Shown here: piece after piece, positions 23,199 through 33,335 of the stretch
Layout: every line of letters begins with the position of its first letter
Position numbering within the stretch: position 1 is the first letter of the stretch
Assembly: GCA_038501625.1 (NCBI GenBank)
Contig: JAZAYU010000001.1
Location: forward strand, 6,279,457 to 6,343,456
Length of the DNA: 64,000 nucleotides
Source: Corbicula japonica
Lineage: Eukaryota > Mollusca > Bivalvia > Venerida > Cyrenidae
Direction: 5' to 3'
The notes under the pieces: model-generated
Database searches by the model: none
Seen by the model: the letters and a program-made list of their open reading frames with translations, nothing else
Told to the model about the DNA's origin: nothing
Made by a program: the position numbers and the translations under genes

Positions 23199-23957
23199 GA
23201 GGCCAGCTCTCTTTACTTGTCAAACAAATCTAGTCAAACTAAAAATGTGATTAAATTTAAATGGAAAAACAATGCAATGAAACATGTGAATTTTGCGTTA
23301 TACAACAAATCTATATAGTGTTTTCTTTAATTCATTGTAAGAAGACAACGATTCAATTAGACTGAAAATTATTTCCTTTATCAAATGGACAGCTCCTTTA
23401 GAACTTTTTCTATATAGAAAACTATGGTATTCCTCTCGATAAGTAATTACAATTTTCCAAGCTAGTCATTTAAATAACTATCTTAAAAACTTGTTTTAAC
23501 AGTTTCAACACATTAGCAAAATTATATGGTGATATAAAAATGAAGACATGCCCATGCTGTAAATGCTAGAGATTTTCACTTTTTTAATGAATTTATAGAA
23601 TAAAAAGACCTTTGACTTGAACGAGGTAAAAATCACAGACATTTGGGACACTATTTACCCCAACTCTCGTAAGTCATTCCATGCATGTATGTGATGAAAA
23701 TATACTTTCCATTATGAGCTTCAAAATTACCCTTACGAAAATATCAACAAACAAGAATCAATGTATTGAAAAAATGACCATAACCTTATACAAAATTAGC
23801 ACAATAAAAATTGAAAAAGATGCACCACGGTCAAATTGCTGGTTGATGTACAGGTATGCGTAAGCTAAAACATTCTTGGCAAGTTCTAATAAGAAATTCT
23901 GTAAACATCTACATGTAAAAGTTCAAGTGAACTGTTTCCAAACAGTGAATGACAGGT

Positions 23958-24330
23958 AACCTTTTACTCCATGGAATACAGCCTACATACACTGTTGCTC
24001 AAGGTTATAAAACTGAGCAAAGAAACCAGTCTCAAATCTCAAGGATCTGATTGGCTGAAATGGCGATTGGTCATCATTTCAGCCAATCAGAAGCTTGAGA
24101 TTTGGAACTGGTTTCTAATCTCAGTTTTATAACCTTCAACCTGTATCTGATGTGCAACAAGAGTGGATCCAATCAACCTGCACACTACACATCTATGCAG
24201 TCTGATTAGGATCTACACTCCTAGTTCTTGAGATATATAAAGCTATTTCTGACTAAGAAGAAAACAATGTAGATCCAGATCAGACTGCACTTAATGTGCA
24301 CTAATCTAGATCTACACTGTTTGGCCATGT
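23958..24330. repeat. R2 palindromic repeat interrupted by R1
   Basis: Left end AACCTTTTACTCCATGG, then R1, then a degenerate R2 body (GTCTGATTAGGATCTACAC, CAATGTAGATCCAGATCAG). Confidence 0.7.
24001..24136. repeat. R1 palindromic element nested in R2
   Basis: 136 bp, two CCAAT boxes, small substitutions in the arms. Confidence 0.88.
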
Positions 24331-24791
24331 GAACATTAATTCAAAGCTTTCAATAACTGAAAGGATTGTGTACAAGCTAGTCTGTTGGTGATCTTACATG
24401 CAGACCCATTTCAGCTAGCTGTATTAAAATCCTTAATTACACTTACTTTTGAGCTAGAATTTCAAATATTCTGCACCTCTTATCTGTAACTACATGCTTC
24501 AACACTTAATTATTAAGTGTCTGTTAAGTACTGAATATTCTTAAGGTTAAGACTTCATATCTGATACTATAGTTGTAAGGTAAAATTGTGACAATCACCA
24601 TGTTATCTCGTATCAACATTTAAGAAAGCCTGGTTACTTTGCTAAATTGCATTTCCTTAGGGTTTCTTAACCATTAAAACTAGATGTAATAAAAATGATT
24701 TTAAAGGCAGTTGTAATGAGTAGTTTTCACAGATCAAGAGGTGAACATTATTTGAAATTCTTAATCAATGAATGAGTGGTAAACACTAAAA

Positions 24792-24797
24792 TTTATT
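24792..24797 (-). terminator. Candidate poly(A) signal for CFAP97
   Basis: AATAAA on the minus strand about 300 bp past the stop codon at 25100. Others lie farther on; the choice is by proximity. Confidence 0.3.
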
Positions 24798-24837
24798 ATT
24801 TTGCAATTTAATCCATGTGAAATGGCTTAACAGGCAA

Positions 24838-24943
24838 AGAGTGAAGATTTAGATCTTCATGCACAACTGTGCATTCTAATCCAAATACTGAAATAGATCT
24901 AGACTGAACTTTTAATTTATAAGGTTATTTCTGACCAAGAATT
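24838..24943. repeat. R2 fragment, degenerate
   Basis: Weak match (TAGATCTTCATGCACAAC, TAAGGTTATTTCTGACCAAG) just downstream of CFAP97. Confidence 0.45.
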
Positions 24944-25099
24944 CTAGATTTAGTGAGTTACTCAATTCACAACTTAAAAATTCCTACATCATATTGATTT
25001 GTACATAATCATGATATAAATGTTGTTTTACTGAAAACCATAAAAGTCCATGCCTGGGAATTGATCTTATAAATGAATTTACAGCACAGCTTTCCTTCT

Positions 25100-25507
25100 T
25101 CAAGAGAAACTGAAACGATCATCCCACTCTGGCCTACGATCTATTCTTCCATCCGCCATCCTTCTTGCGCTTGCGTTTGAGATAGTGGAGCGCATGGATG
25201 CTGTCGACCTTCGAGAGGCATTTGACCTCACAGAAGCATTTGACCGGATTGACGCATTGGACTTGGCACTTGAAGGCCGTGACCTTTTTCCAGGGGTCAC
25301 AACAACTGAGGTATTAGATTTTGCACTAGATGGCCTTGACCTTTGGGATGACCCCATGTTCATAGTCTCATAATGTGCCTTCTGACCTGGCACAATAACA
25401 GTACCCATTGGTATACCATACGACATGAGACGCTCAGCTTCATCTATCTGTTCGTTGCGAGACATTCCTCGAGTCGGTCGCACTGTCTGAAGGCGATGAA
25501 GCATATG
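25100..25507 (-). CDS. CFAP97: CFAP97 exon 2 (end of conserved domain and Ser/Arg tail)
   Basis: Begins after a textbook acceptor (TTTCTTTTTTGCAG) with HMLHRLQTVRPT, which matches the human LALLKRLEAVKPT block. It ends DDRFSFS and TGA. The tail carries repeated SNAS-x-R units (SNASIR, SNASVR, SNASRR) and two KRSRPSSAKSN-like units, a small protein-level tandem repeat. Confidence 0.92.
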   Translation of the reverse strand, partial: HMLHRLQTVRPTRGMSRNEQIDEAERLMSYGIPMGTVIVPGQKAHYETMNMGSSQRSRPSSAKSNTSVVVTPGKRSRPSSAKSNASIRSNASVRSNASRRSTASMRSTISNASARRMADGRIDRRPEWDDRFSFS

Positions 25508-28500
25508 CTGCAAAAAAGAAACCATGTTATTATATACATTATGTATATATTGAAAAAAAAACTAACTCCTTGCAGTCAAATATTGTACAATATAACACTG
25601 GGAATAGTTTAGATTAACAAGGGTTTATCATTTTGGGCAGTCTTGATTGATATATGTCTGCGCATCTGAACCAGGTTCAGCAAAATACCCGAAGATGTCA
25701 TAACGGCAGAGCATCAAGAAAGGTTTACAAAATACCTTAGATTTCAGTAAAATCTTATGCATGTTCAAAGGCATGCTATTTTTTCCGTTATTTAAAACAA
25801 TTAAATTATGGTTAAAAAAACTAAAGCAAGAAAGGAATCAGTCTAAAGTTCAAAAATTCTATTGCTTCTGCATTGTTCATTAAGACTCAGGGCTCTCACT
25901 AGAGGGAGACTTGGGAAAAGTGGTCTCCCAAAAGTGACCAGACTTCTCCCTTCTTTGAGCTATGGGAAAAGTCATTACGATTATGTATAGACTATATAGG
26001 GAAAAAATGCTGTTGACTGCAAACTTCTCCATAATTCAGTAAAATAATTACAAACTTCTCCCTGATTTGCACGTCTAGTGAGAGCTCTGAGACTTGTTCA
26101 CAAAACCTTTGCCTTCATTAAAATTAGCCAATTCATTTTTATTTCAAAATTATGATAAATAATACTCTTATAATTCATAAATATTCTTTGAACATGATAG
26201 GTTACTATCACCTGCTGGGTGCTCTGAGACCATGATGGGATTAGATTATTTCTTAAGACATAATTCTTTTGAAGACTGAAAAAGCCATTCATTTTTGTAA
26301 TTTTTTTATCCATGTGGAATCTATTGAGAGAACTAATATTATTCACCATTTATTTTAATTTTTGGATGGGTAAATTTGCTATTAAAAATCAATATTGCTT
26401 GTAAAGTAAATGTTCAATAAGACTTTCTAATGTAAACAGCGCATCCTTTAATAAAATATCACCAATGTCAATATTAAAATGTTCTTTCCTAGGATACAAC
26501 AAAGTTTTTCATTGCTTGTTTTACACCACAGATCAAACAGTCGTGCTTTATATACATCATGGCCTGTTCAATAAAGTCAATTTCAGTATAATTTGAAAGT
26601 CAAACTTTAATTATGAGCTTCTGTTAGATTTTCATCAATTTTTGCAATTTTGAATAGGAAAAATTTGTAGTGGCTTAACAAATCGACATCAGACAATGAT
26701 TCAGGCCCAAGTTACAAAAAGCTTTAAAGCTAATCAACCAAAATGTTGAAATAACCTATTGAAATGCACAGTTTTCTCTCATGGCAAAGAATAATAGAAC
26801 TCACAAGATCATGAAAAATGTGTTAGTATTCATGTTTCACTTAGCTTTTTTTGACTCTAAAAAGGTAATTAAGGTGCATAAATAGGCAGATATGTCTTGA
26901 TTTAAACATGAGCAAAAGAAATCATAAAACCTTTACTCCAGATAAATATGTGTTTAATCGCATATGTGAACAGTGTAGATCTAAATCAGCCAGCACATCT
27001 ATGCTGTCTAATCAGGATCTACACTGTTTGCTTCTAAGTCAGAAATAACCTAACGAATCAAAAAGCCAACAGTGTAGCTCCTGATTAGAACGCACAGATG
27101 TGTCAGCTGATCTGGATCTACACCGAGTCTCTTTGCCAGGTAAAACAGCCATGTGCATGGAGTAAAGTGTTTTTTTTACAAATTTAACAACTGCAAATGA
27201 AATAAAGTTAACCCTTTACCCCATATATATGCTTTTTTATATATTTGCGACCAGTGTAGATCCAGATCAGTCGGCACATTCGTGCTGTCTGATCAGGATC
27301 TGCACTGGTCACATCTTGGTCAGAAATAATCTAATAAATAAAAAAAGCGAACAGTGCAGATCCTGATCTGGTGGTTGCCATAAAGGGGGTATATATGGAG
27401 TAAAGGGTTAACATTCAAATAATATCTGTTGCCTGCTACATGAATATTGGTTCTTGAAGTTAAAACAGGAGCAGCTGAAAATAGATTTTAACATGAGATG
27501 TCAAGGGAGACAGCATGCTTGACTATTTGAATCAAATTTTGGAAAGAAATATATGTTAAAAAAAGTTTTGTTTCTACCTAGGTCTAACTATTTTTCTTCA
27601 CTCCCAGTTCTAACCTTTCTTATCATCTTAACATATTTAAAATGAAGATACATCAATAAGGATTATTTGAGCAAATTTTTATTTAACTGTATTTTGCCAA
27701 GAGTTCGATATTTTAAATTTTTTACAGTTGACAGTGCATTGAGTGCAATTACAACTGAAGACCACCCTTAACCAATAAATAAGTCATTTTTAAAATACTA
27801 TATAAATTAATTAATGATCAATATCAATACCCTTAGACAGCCTCTGTCAGGTGTGACATTTACAAACACATTGGTCTTTTAATGGGATAAAATCATTTTA
27901 AAGTAAGGAAACATTTTATTGCCACTGACCCCCAGTAAAACATGGGTTTTCCCAGGATTGCCTTCTGGGTTTGGTCTGGAGACAAAATATGGATTGAACG
28001 CCAACCATCTATTGTTGACAAATTTAACTGTAAATAGTAATTATTTTCTTACTGGCATTTACCTACCATATTTTCAGCCTCGATTCTCCGTTGTTCTTTC
28101 ATTCTATTGACAGCAGATGGAGTTAGCCTCTGAAATGCAGGTTCCTTTGCCTTTTTCGGTCCTTTGAGACGAGGTGCACTACCTGGAGCTTTCTTTGCTG
28201 TACTTGAATTCATCTGCATCATTATCTGTTTCAAGAGTCTCTGGTTTTCTTTTTCAATCATCTTTGCTCTGCCCATTGAAAAAGTATAATTTCCTTTCTG
28301 CTGCTCAGCTGATGGAGCAAACATAACTCTACGGGAGTTTGTTTTCAGTCTCTGCTGTTTCTCTCTATCAATATCAGCCATACATTTCATAAGTATACTG
28401 AGATCTATTTCATCAGTTTCTAACTTTATTCCATTACCTGTTTCTGGTGAGCTCGATTCATATTGCACTTCCTTGTATTTTTCATTCTTTTTACCATTTC

Positions 28501-29293
28501 TGTCATGTTTCTTTGAGTACCTTGGGCTAGCCTCAGGACTTTCTAAGGGTGAAACATCAGTAATATCACTGTTATTTGAGTATGAACTGCTTCTTGATCT
28601 TAACGGTTTTCTCTTGTGTCTATCTTCTGAACTTTTGTCTGTATATTTGGCTCGATCATGCTTACTACTCTGAGATGAGCTTCTGTGTTTATATTTATCT
28701 TTTTCAGAGTCACTATCACTTTCAGAAGACACAGACTTGGATCTTAGTCGATTATTTTGCCTAATTCCCCTTTCTTTATTTTCCATATGTTTAGTATCTT
28801 GTTTACTTTTATAATCTTTAACTTCATCGCCCCAAGCTTCAACATGTGCTTTTGGTAACCGCACATCAATTTTCTCTTTTTTCACATTACTATTATTCTT
28901 ATTATACTTTTCCTCGTTATAACTATTATTTGAAGAAAAACTTGAGTTTGAATAAGCACTTGAGCTTTCTGATCCACTGTCATCCTCATATTTTTTTATT
29001 TGCTCTGCATGTGATTCTTTCTTTCCTGACCCATTTCGAACAGGTGCCCTTTCATAACGAGGTGTGTCCGATTCTGAATCTGAACCGGTGAAAGAATCAT
29101 CACTACTGTAATCATCTGATTTTTTATTTGAAGATGATTTATTTCTAATTTCTTCGTACTTGTCATGTCCTTTCGACTTGTGTACACTTGCAGGACCTGG
29201 TTGCTCTTTAAGAAAAAGTTTCCTGTTTTTCTCCTCATCAAATTTGTCATTCCTTGGAGTATCGAAGAAATCAAAGTCAACTTCCTCGTCCAT
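25100..29293 (-). CDS. CFAP97: CFAP97 (hemingway / KIAA1430 family) cilia- and flagella-associated protein
   Basis: Two coding exons on the minus strand, 29293-28067 (409 codons) and 25507-25100 (135 codons plus stop), give 544 residues; human CFAP97 is 532. The N-terminus has the family's acidic/aromatic start (DEEVDFDFFDTP). A long Ser/Lys/Glu-rich linker follows and contains TDVSPLESPEASP, close to human TDVSPLSTPDISP. The conserved domain spans about residues 330-430: NYTFSMGRAK, EKENQRLLK, RMKEQRRIEAENM and then, across the intron, HMLHRLQTVRPTRGMSR. The splice is phase 0 (ATG|GTAGGT to TTTTTTGCAG|CAT) and aligns without a gap to the human domain. The C-terminal tail repeats SNAS-x-R units. 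The family is linked to ciliary axonemes; its biochemical role is not established. The start is the first Met of the frame, with upstream sequence becoming CpG-rich and promoter-like. Confidence 0.93.
25888..26089. mobile_element. 202-bp TIR element with 5-bp target duplication (CFAP97 intron)
   Basis: Begins CAGGGCTCTCACTAGA and ends TCTAGTGAGAGCTCTG, flanked by AGACT on both sides. A second copy in inverse orientation lies at 56684-56880. CAGGG termini are typical of hAT elements, and a 5-bp duplication has been reported for a hAT subgroup; the class is inferred. Confidence 0.82.
26928..27169. repeat. R2 palindromic repeat (CFAP97 intron)
   Basis: Full length: AACCTTTACTCC to GGAGTAAAG, with four GATC-centred arms. 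Confidence 0.85.
27208..27411. repeat. R2 palindromic repeat (CFAP97 intron)
   Basis: TTAACCCTTTACCCC to GGAGTAAAGGGTTAA; the right arm is partly lost. Confidence 0.85.
28067..29293 (-). CDS. CFAP97: CFAP97 exon 1 (start codon to phase-0 donor)
   Basis: One 1,227-bp exon with the start Met, the low-complexity Ser/Lys/Glu linker and most of the conserved KIAA1430 region. The donor GTAGGT lies at 28066-28061. Reading past it gives only GKCQ and a stop, which confirms the splice. Confidence 0.92.
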
Positions 29294-29470
29294 TTTTCTG
29301 TTAATTACGAATAATTTGCTAACGAGAAAATAAAAATTCTTTACCGATTGTCATTTCCTGTTTAATGTAGCAACGATGTCTAAATCTCGCGTTGAAATCC
29401 GAAGCTCTCGCTCCTTCACAACTTCCGGTGTTAAAAGCGCGAAAATTCGATAACCTGAAAAAGTAAATAT
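29294..29470. promoter_or_regulatory. Candidate CFAP97 promoter, possibly bidirectional
   Basis: Relatively CpG-rich stretch just upstream of the CFAP97 start, with ACTTCCGG (ETS-like) at 29421 and GCGCGAAAA (E2F-like) at 29437. A donor-like GTAAAT follows near 29464 on the plus strand. This may be the end of a 5' untranslated exon of the divergent gene whose start codon is at 33140. The motifs are seen; the function is inferred. Confidence 0.35.
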
Positions 29471-29744
29471 TGATACATAAATACAAATTTAATTCACGAT
29501 TACATATTTCTTTTCAGCTTAAAGTGTCCTCATGGTCGGATCAAAAGAAAGAGTTAGTCTACCTATTCAGTTAACCAGTTGTCACCTTATCGGATGGGAT
29601 TTTCAGTCAAAACGGCCCTCCGACAAAACGGCTCCGTTGAAACGGCCCATTTTTGGTCGTGTGGCAGATTTGGGTTGGTACGAAATCTACTACAGTCGAA
29701 ACGTCCCTCATAGGACGTCAAATTGGTCCCTTTTTCTTAACAAG

Positions 29745-30925
29745 AGGGTCCATGGGACCCTGGGTCGCTCACCTGCCAACAACTGCTAAATGGTTGCATG
29801 AGTCAGTGGATGCAAATACAATTGTCAATGAAAATTAAGACCTCTAGAGTGCAGACAAGCTTTTTCTTTAATTTGACCTAGTGACCTAGATTTCAAGGTC
29901 ACATGACCCAGTTTCAAACTTGATCCAGATATCATTGAGATAGCCATTCTGACCTAGTTTGAAGAATATCCCACCAAAATTAAGACCGCTAGAGTGTGGA
30001 AAAGATTTTTCTATAATTTTACCTAGTGACCTAGATTTCAAGGTCACATGACCCAGTTTCAAACTTGACCTAGATATCATTGACATAAACATTCTGACCA
30101 AGTTTGAAGATTGGACCAAAATTAAGACCGCTAGAGTGCAGACAAGATTTTTATATAATTTGACCTAGTGACCTAGATTTCAAGGTCGACTGACCCAGTT
30201 TCAAACTTGACCTACATATGATTGAGATATACTTTCTGACCAAGTTTGAAGAAGATCCAACCAAAATGAAGACCGCTAGAGTGCGGACATGTTTTTTCTA
30301 TAATTTGACCTAGTGACCTAGATTTCAAGGTCAAAATGACCCAGTTTCAAACTTTATCTAGATATCATTGAGATAAACATTTTGACCAAGTTTGAAGAAG
30401 ATTCAACCAAAATTAAGACCACTAGAGTGTGGACAAGCTTTTTCTATAATTTGACCTAGTGTCCTAGTTTTTAAGGTCACATGACCCAGTTTCAAACTTG
30501 ACCTAGATATCATTGAGATAAACATTCTGACAAAGTTTGAGAAAGATAGGACCAAAATTAAGACCTCTTCAGTGCAGACAAGCTTTTTCTTTAATTTGAC
30601 CTACTGACCTAGTTTTAAGGGTCACATGACCCAGGTACGAACTTGGTCTAGATATCATTGAGATAAACATTCTGACCAAGTTTAAAGAAGATCGCACCAA
30701 AATTGAGACTGCTAGGGTGCGGACAAGCTTTTTCTATAATTTGACCTAGTGACCTAGATTTCAAGGTCACATGACCCAGTTTCAAACTTGATCTAGATAT
30801 CATTGAGATCGGATAAAAATTGTGACCGCTAGAGTGCGGACAACAATTGTGAACAGACTCAGGCCGGACGCCGGATGAAGGGTGATCACAAAAGCTCACC
30901 CTGTCACTATGTGACAGGTGAGCTA
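29745..30925 (+). repeat. Tandem-array element, about eight 144-bp units
   Basis: Units contain AAGACCGCTAGAGTGCGGAC, GACCTAGTGACCTAG and CAAGGTCACATGACCCAG. The array is bounded by GCTCACCTGCC at the left and GACAGGTGAGC at the right, an inverted pair. Confidence 0.88.
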
Positions 30926-30939
30926 AAAATCAGTCTTAT

Positions 30940-31445
30940 GCCCCCACAAAGAGGGAGGAATATAGAGTTGCACTCGTCCGTAGGTATCATTTTGTATGTC
31001 CCTGAAATCCCGTTGTATCAACTCGTCATTAACTATTGGGTGGATTATTTCAAACTTGCACATATGATCAAGCAGGATCATAAAGAAGATCCTCAAGAAA
31101 AGATTTTTTCCTGCAACCATTTTTACCAGAGTTATGGCCCTTTGTTACACTTGATACTTAGAATGTATCATCATCATGAACAACACCTTCGGTGACAACA
31201 AGAATGATAACTCCTGTTTCACTATATTTTAAGTAATGCCCCCTTCAAATGCTACTTTAATATGAAAGTTATTGTTGCATTGAACTTTTAAAGTAATTGT
31301 CCTTTTCACCTAATACTTGAAATGTATCATTTTCATGAACAACGTCATTGGTGACAACAAGAATAATAACTCCAGTTCTACTGTTTACCCACATTTCAGC
31401 TTCATTCAAGCAGACGACACGTGTTCGGTGGAACACCAAATTCTA
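30940..31445 (+). repeat. Tandem-array element, GACAACAAGAATGATAACTCC family
   Basis: Two to three diverged units of about 140 bp, closing GACGACACGTGTTCGGTGG and AATTCTAG. Related to 13425-13925. Confidence 0.7.
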
Positions 31446-31639
31446 GAAAAAAATTACTGCTCATCTAATTTTTATACTGTATGTTAAACTTAAAGGGAAG
31501 TGCACAAACTTTGAAGAAGATTTTCTTAGAAAGTTGAGTAGTTTTAAATTAAAAACGAGACTATATTATTATGAAAACTATTCTTAGGGGCAGATACAGA
31601 AGGGGTTCACTGAGATTGCTTGAAACCCCATTTTTAAGC

Positions 31640-32655
31640 CCACACTGAAAGAGCAGGGCATATAGGTTTGCCCTTGTCCGTCCGTCTGTCCGTCCGAAAC
31701 TTTTGTCGCAAGTAATTCAAAAAGTACATCATGTGTAGTTGTTCACTTGGGGTTTAATTCTTGTCATTAAGACCAGGGCTGAAGGTTATAAAGCTGAGAT
31801 TGGAAACCAGGTCGCCATTTTAGCCAATCATGTACTTGAGATTTGAGACTGGTTTCCATGCTCAGTTTTATAACCTTGGGCACGGCGTTAAATAGCCCCT
31901 TATGCATTTCAATATAATGCATTCAGCATGAGATCTTGTGTCGCAGGTAAGTCCAAAAGTATATGAGTCACAGTTATGAAACTTTACAAGTATGTTGACC
32001 ATCGTGTGTAGTTGTGCACCTAGGGTTTTGTTTCTGGCCACGCCCATTAAGACCAGAGTTATAGCCCTTTATGCATTTCAATGTAATGTATTCATCATGT
32101 AATCTTGTGACGCATGTAAGTCCAAAAATATAGCGAGTCACAGTTTTGTTATGAAACTTTACAGGCATGTTGACCATCATGTGTAGTTGTGCACCTGGGG
32201 TTTTGTTTAAGGCCATTCACATTAAAACCAGAGCTATAGACCCTTATGAATTTCATTAAAATGTGTTCAGCATGTAATCTTGTGTCACATGCAACCCAAA
32301 TAGTATGAGAGCTACAGTCATGAAAATTTACAGGTATGTTAACCATTAACTGTAGTTGTGCACTTGGAGTTTTGTTTCTGGCGAGTTCCATTTGAACCAA
32401 AGTTATGACCCCTTTTATTTTCCAGTACAGTTCAAATGTAATATTGTGTTGCACGTAACTCCTAAACTATATTGGCCAAAGTCATTAAACTTTATATGTT
32501 TTGTTGACCATTACATGTACCCGTAGCAGTATGTTTATGTGAGGTAACTGTGATTGGATTATCTGTAAAGTGTACTGTGACCACAATATTGGCTTTTTGA
32601 CAATGACAACATAGAGTGAGGGCATCCTTGTCCAATGGACACATCTCTAGTTGGC
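31640..32655 (+). repeat. Tandem-array element with GTCCGTCC head, units of about 180 bp
   Basis: CCTTGTCCGTCCGTCTGTCC head, then units with GTGTAGTTGTGCACC and GGGTTTTGTTTCTGGCC. R1 is inserted at 31782. Inverse units of the same family lie at 46980-47620. Confidence 0.78.
31782..31877. repeat. R1 palindromic element, internally deleted
   Basis: 96 bp with intact ends (CAGGGCTG|AAGG, CCTT|GGGCAC) and one CCAAT box. It is inserted in the tandem-array element that begins about 31640. Confidence 0.85.
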
Positions 32656-33139
32656 AGTAAATATTCAATTTTCATGTGGTTTTGGCCAGAAGTTTGTAAA
32701 TTATCATGTAACTACCCTAACAAGGCCTCAAAAAATCCTCCTTTCTGGAAGTCTTGCATCTAACATTGATTCTGAATTTTCTTTCTGGCACACACAATGT
32801 TGTATATGTTGAAAATAGCCCACAGCTGAAAAGATAAACACAAGTGAATATTACAGGTAAAAGCATTTGCATCATAAAATTCAGTAGTGAAATTTTTTAG
32901 CATTTTCTCCACATTTAAATCTTCTAAACAAGTATGAAAGCCGTTAAAACATTATGTGAAAATCCATGTTACAGATATTCAGAAGTGGAGGCATCAGTGT
33001 CCTGTGGACACAGTCTAGTTTGATAAAGTTTTCTATGTTGTTTTTTGACTTTCAAACATTGTCTTAATTCCAGTAATAGGACAAACACCTATGGCACATT
33101 ATAAAAATTCATAATGCGTTTGTTTGGTTATTTTGCAGA

Positions 33140-33335
33140 ATGAATGGTAAAACCAAAAATAAGAAGTCCTTTGTACATCTTACAAAGACTGAGAGCTTTA
33201 AGCGGTTTGTTGCTGTTGAGAAACCCAAGTTGAAAACGTTGTACCCGTTTCTCAGTGCTGATCAGATCAACCACAAATTAAAGGACAAGTGGAATTCTTT
33301 GGAGCATGGCAACTGCAAAACTACACCTGTCAAAA
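33140..33335 (+). CDS. HMG-box-like gene, first coding exon
   Basis: Acceptor TTATTTTGCAG, then A and ATG GGT-type start context (AATGAATGG). It encodes residues 1-65 and ends in phase 1 at GTAAAA. It carries the HMG-like segment; Pro29, Tyr35-Pro36 and Trp51 fall at spacings typical of an HMG box. Confidence 0.75.

Larger units (their letters stand above)
14277..25099. other. Intergenic region without recognised genes
   Basis: Holds R1 and R2 copies, poly-C runs at 19449 and about 21460, and diverged duplications at 18.06-18.35 and 19.0-19.4 kb. Open frames here lack family resemblance or splice support. Confidence 0.6.

Noticed and set aside
28473..29091. Plus-strand frames opposite CFAP97 exon 1
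   Set aside because: Antisense shadows of a low-complexity coding exon.
29340..29400. RFX X-box for the ciliary gene CFAP97
   Set aside because: Only a half site (TAGCAAC) was seen; the full motif does not fit.
31974..32454. Repeated peptide (NKTPGAQLHMMVNMP-like) as a repeat protein
   Set aside because: It is the translation of a DNA array; no start or splice context and the frame is broken between units.
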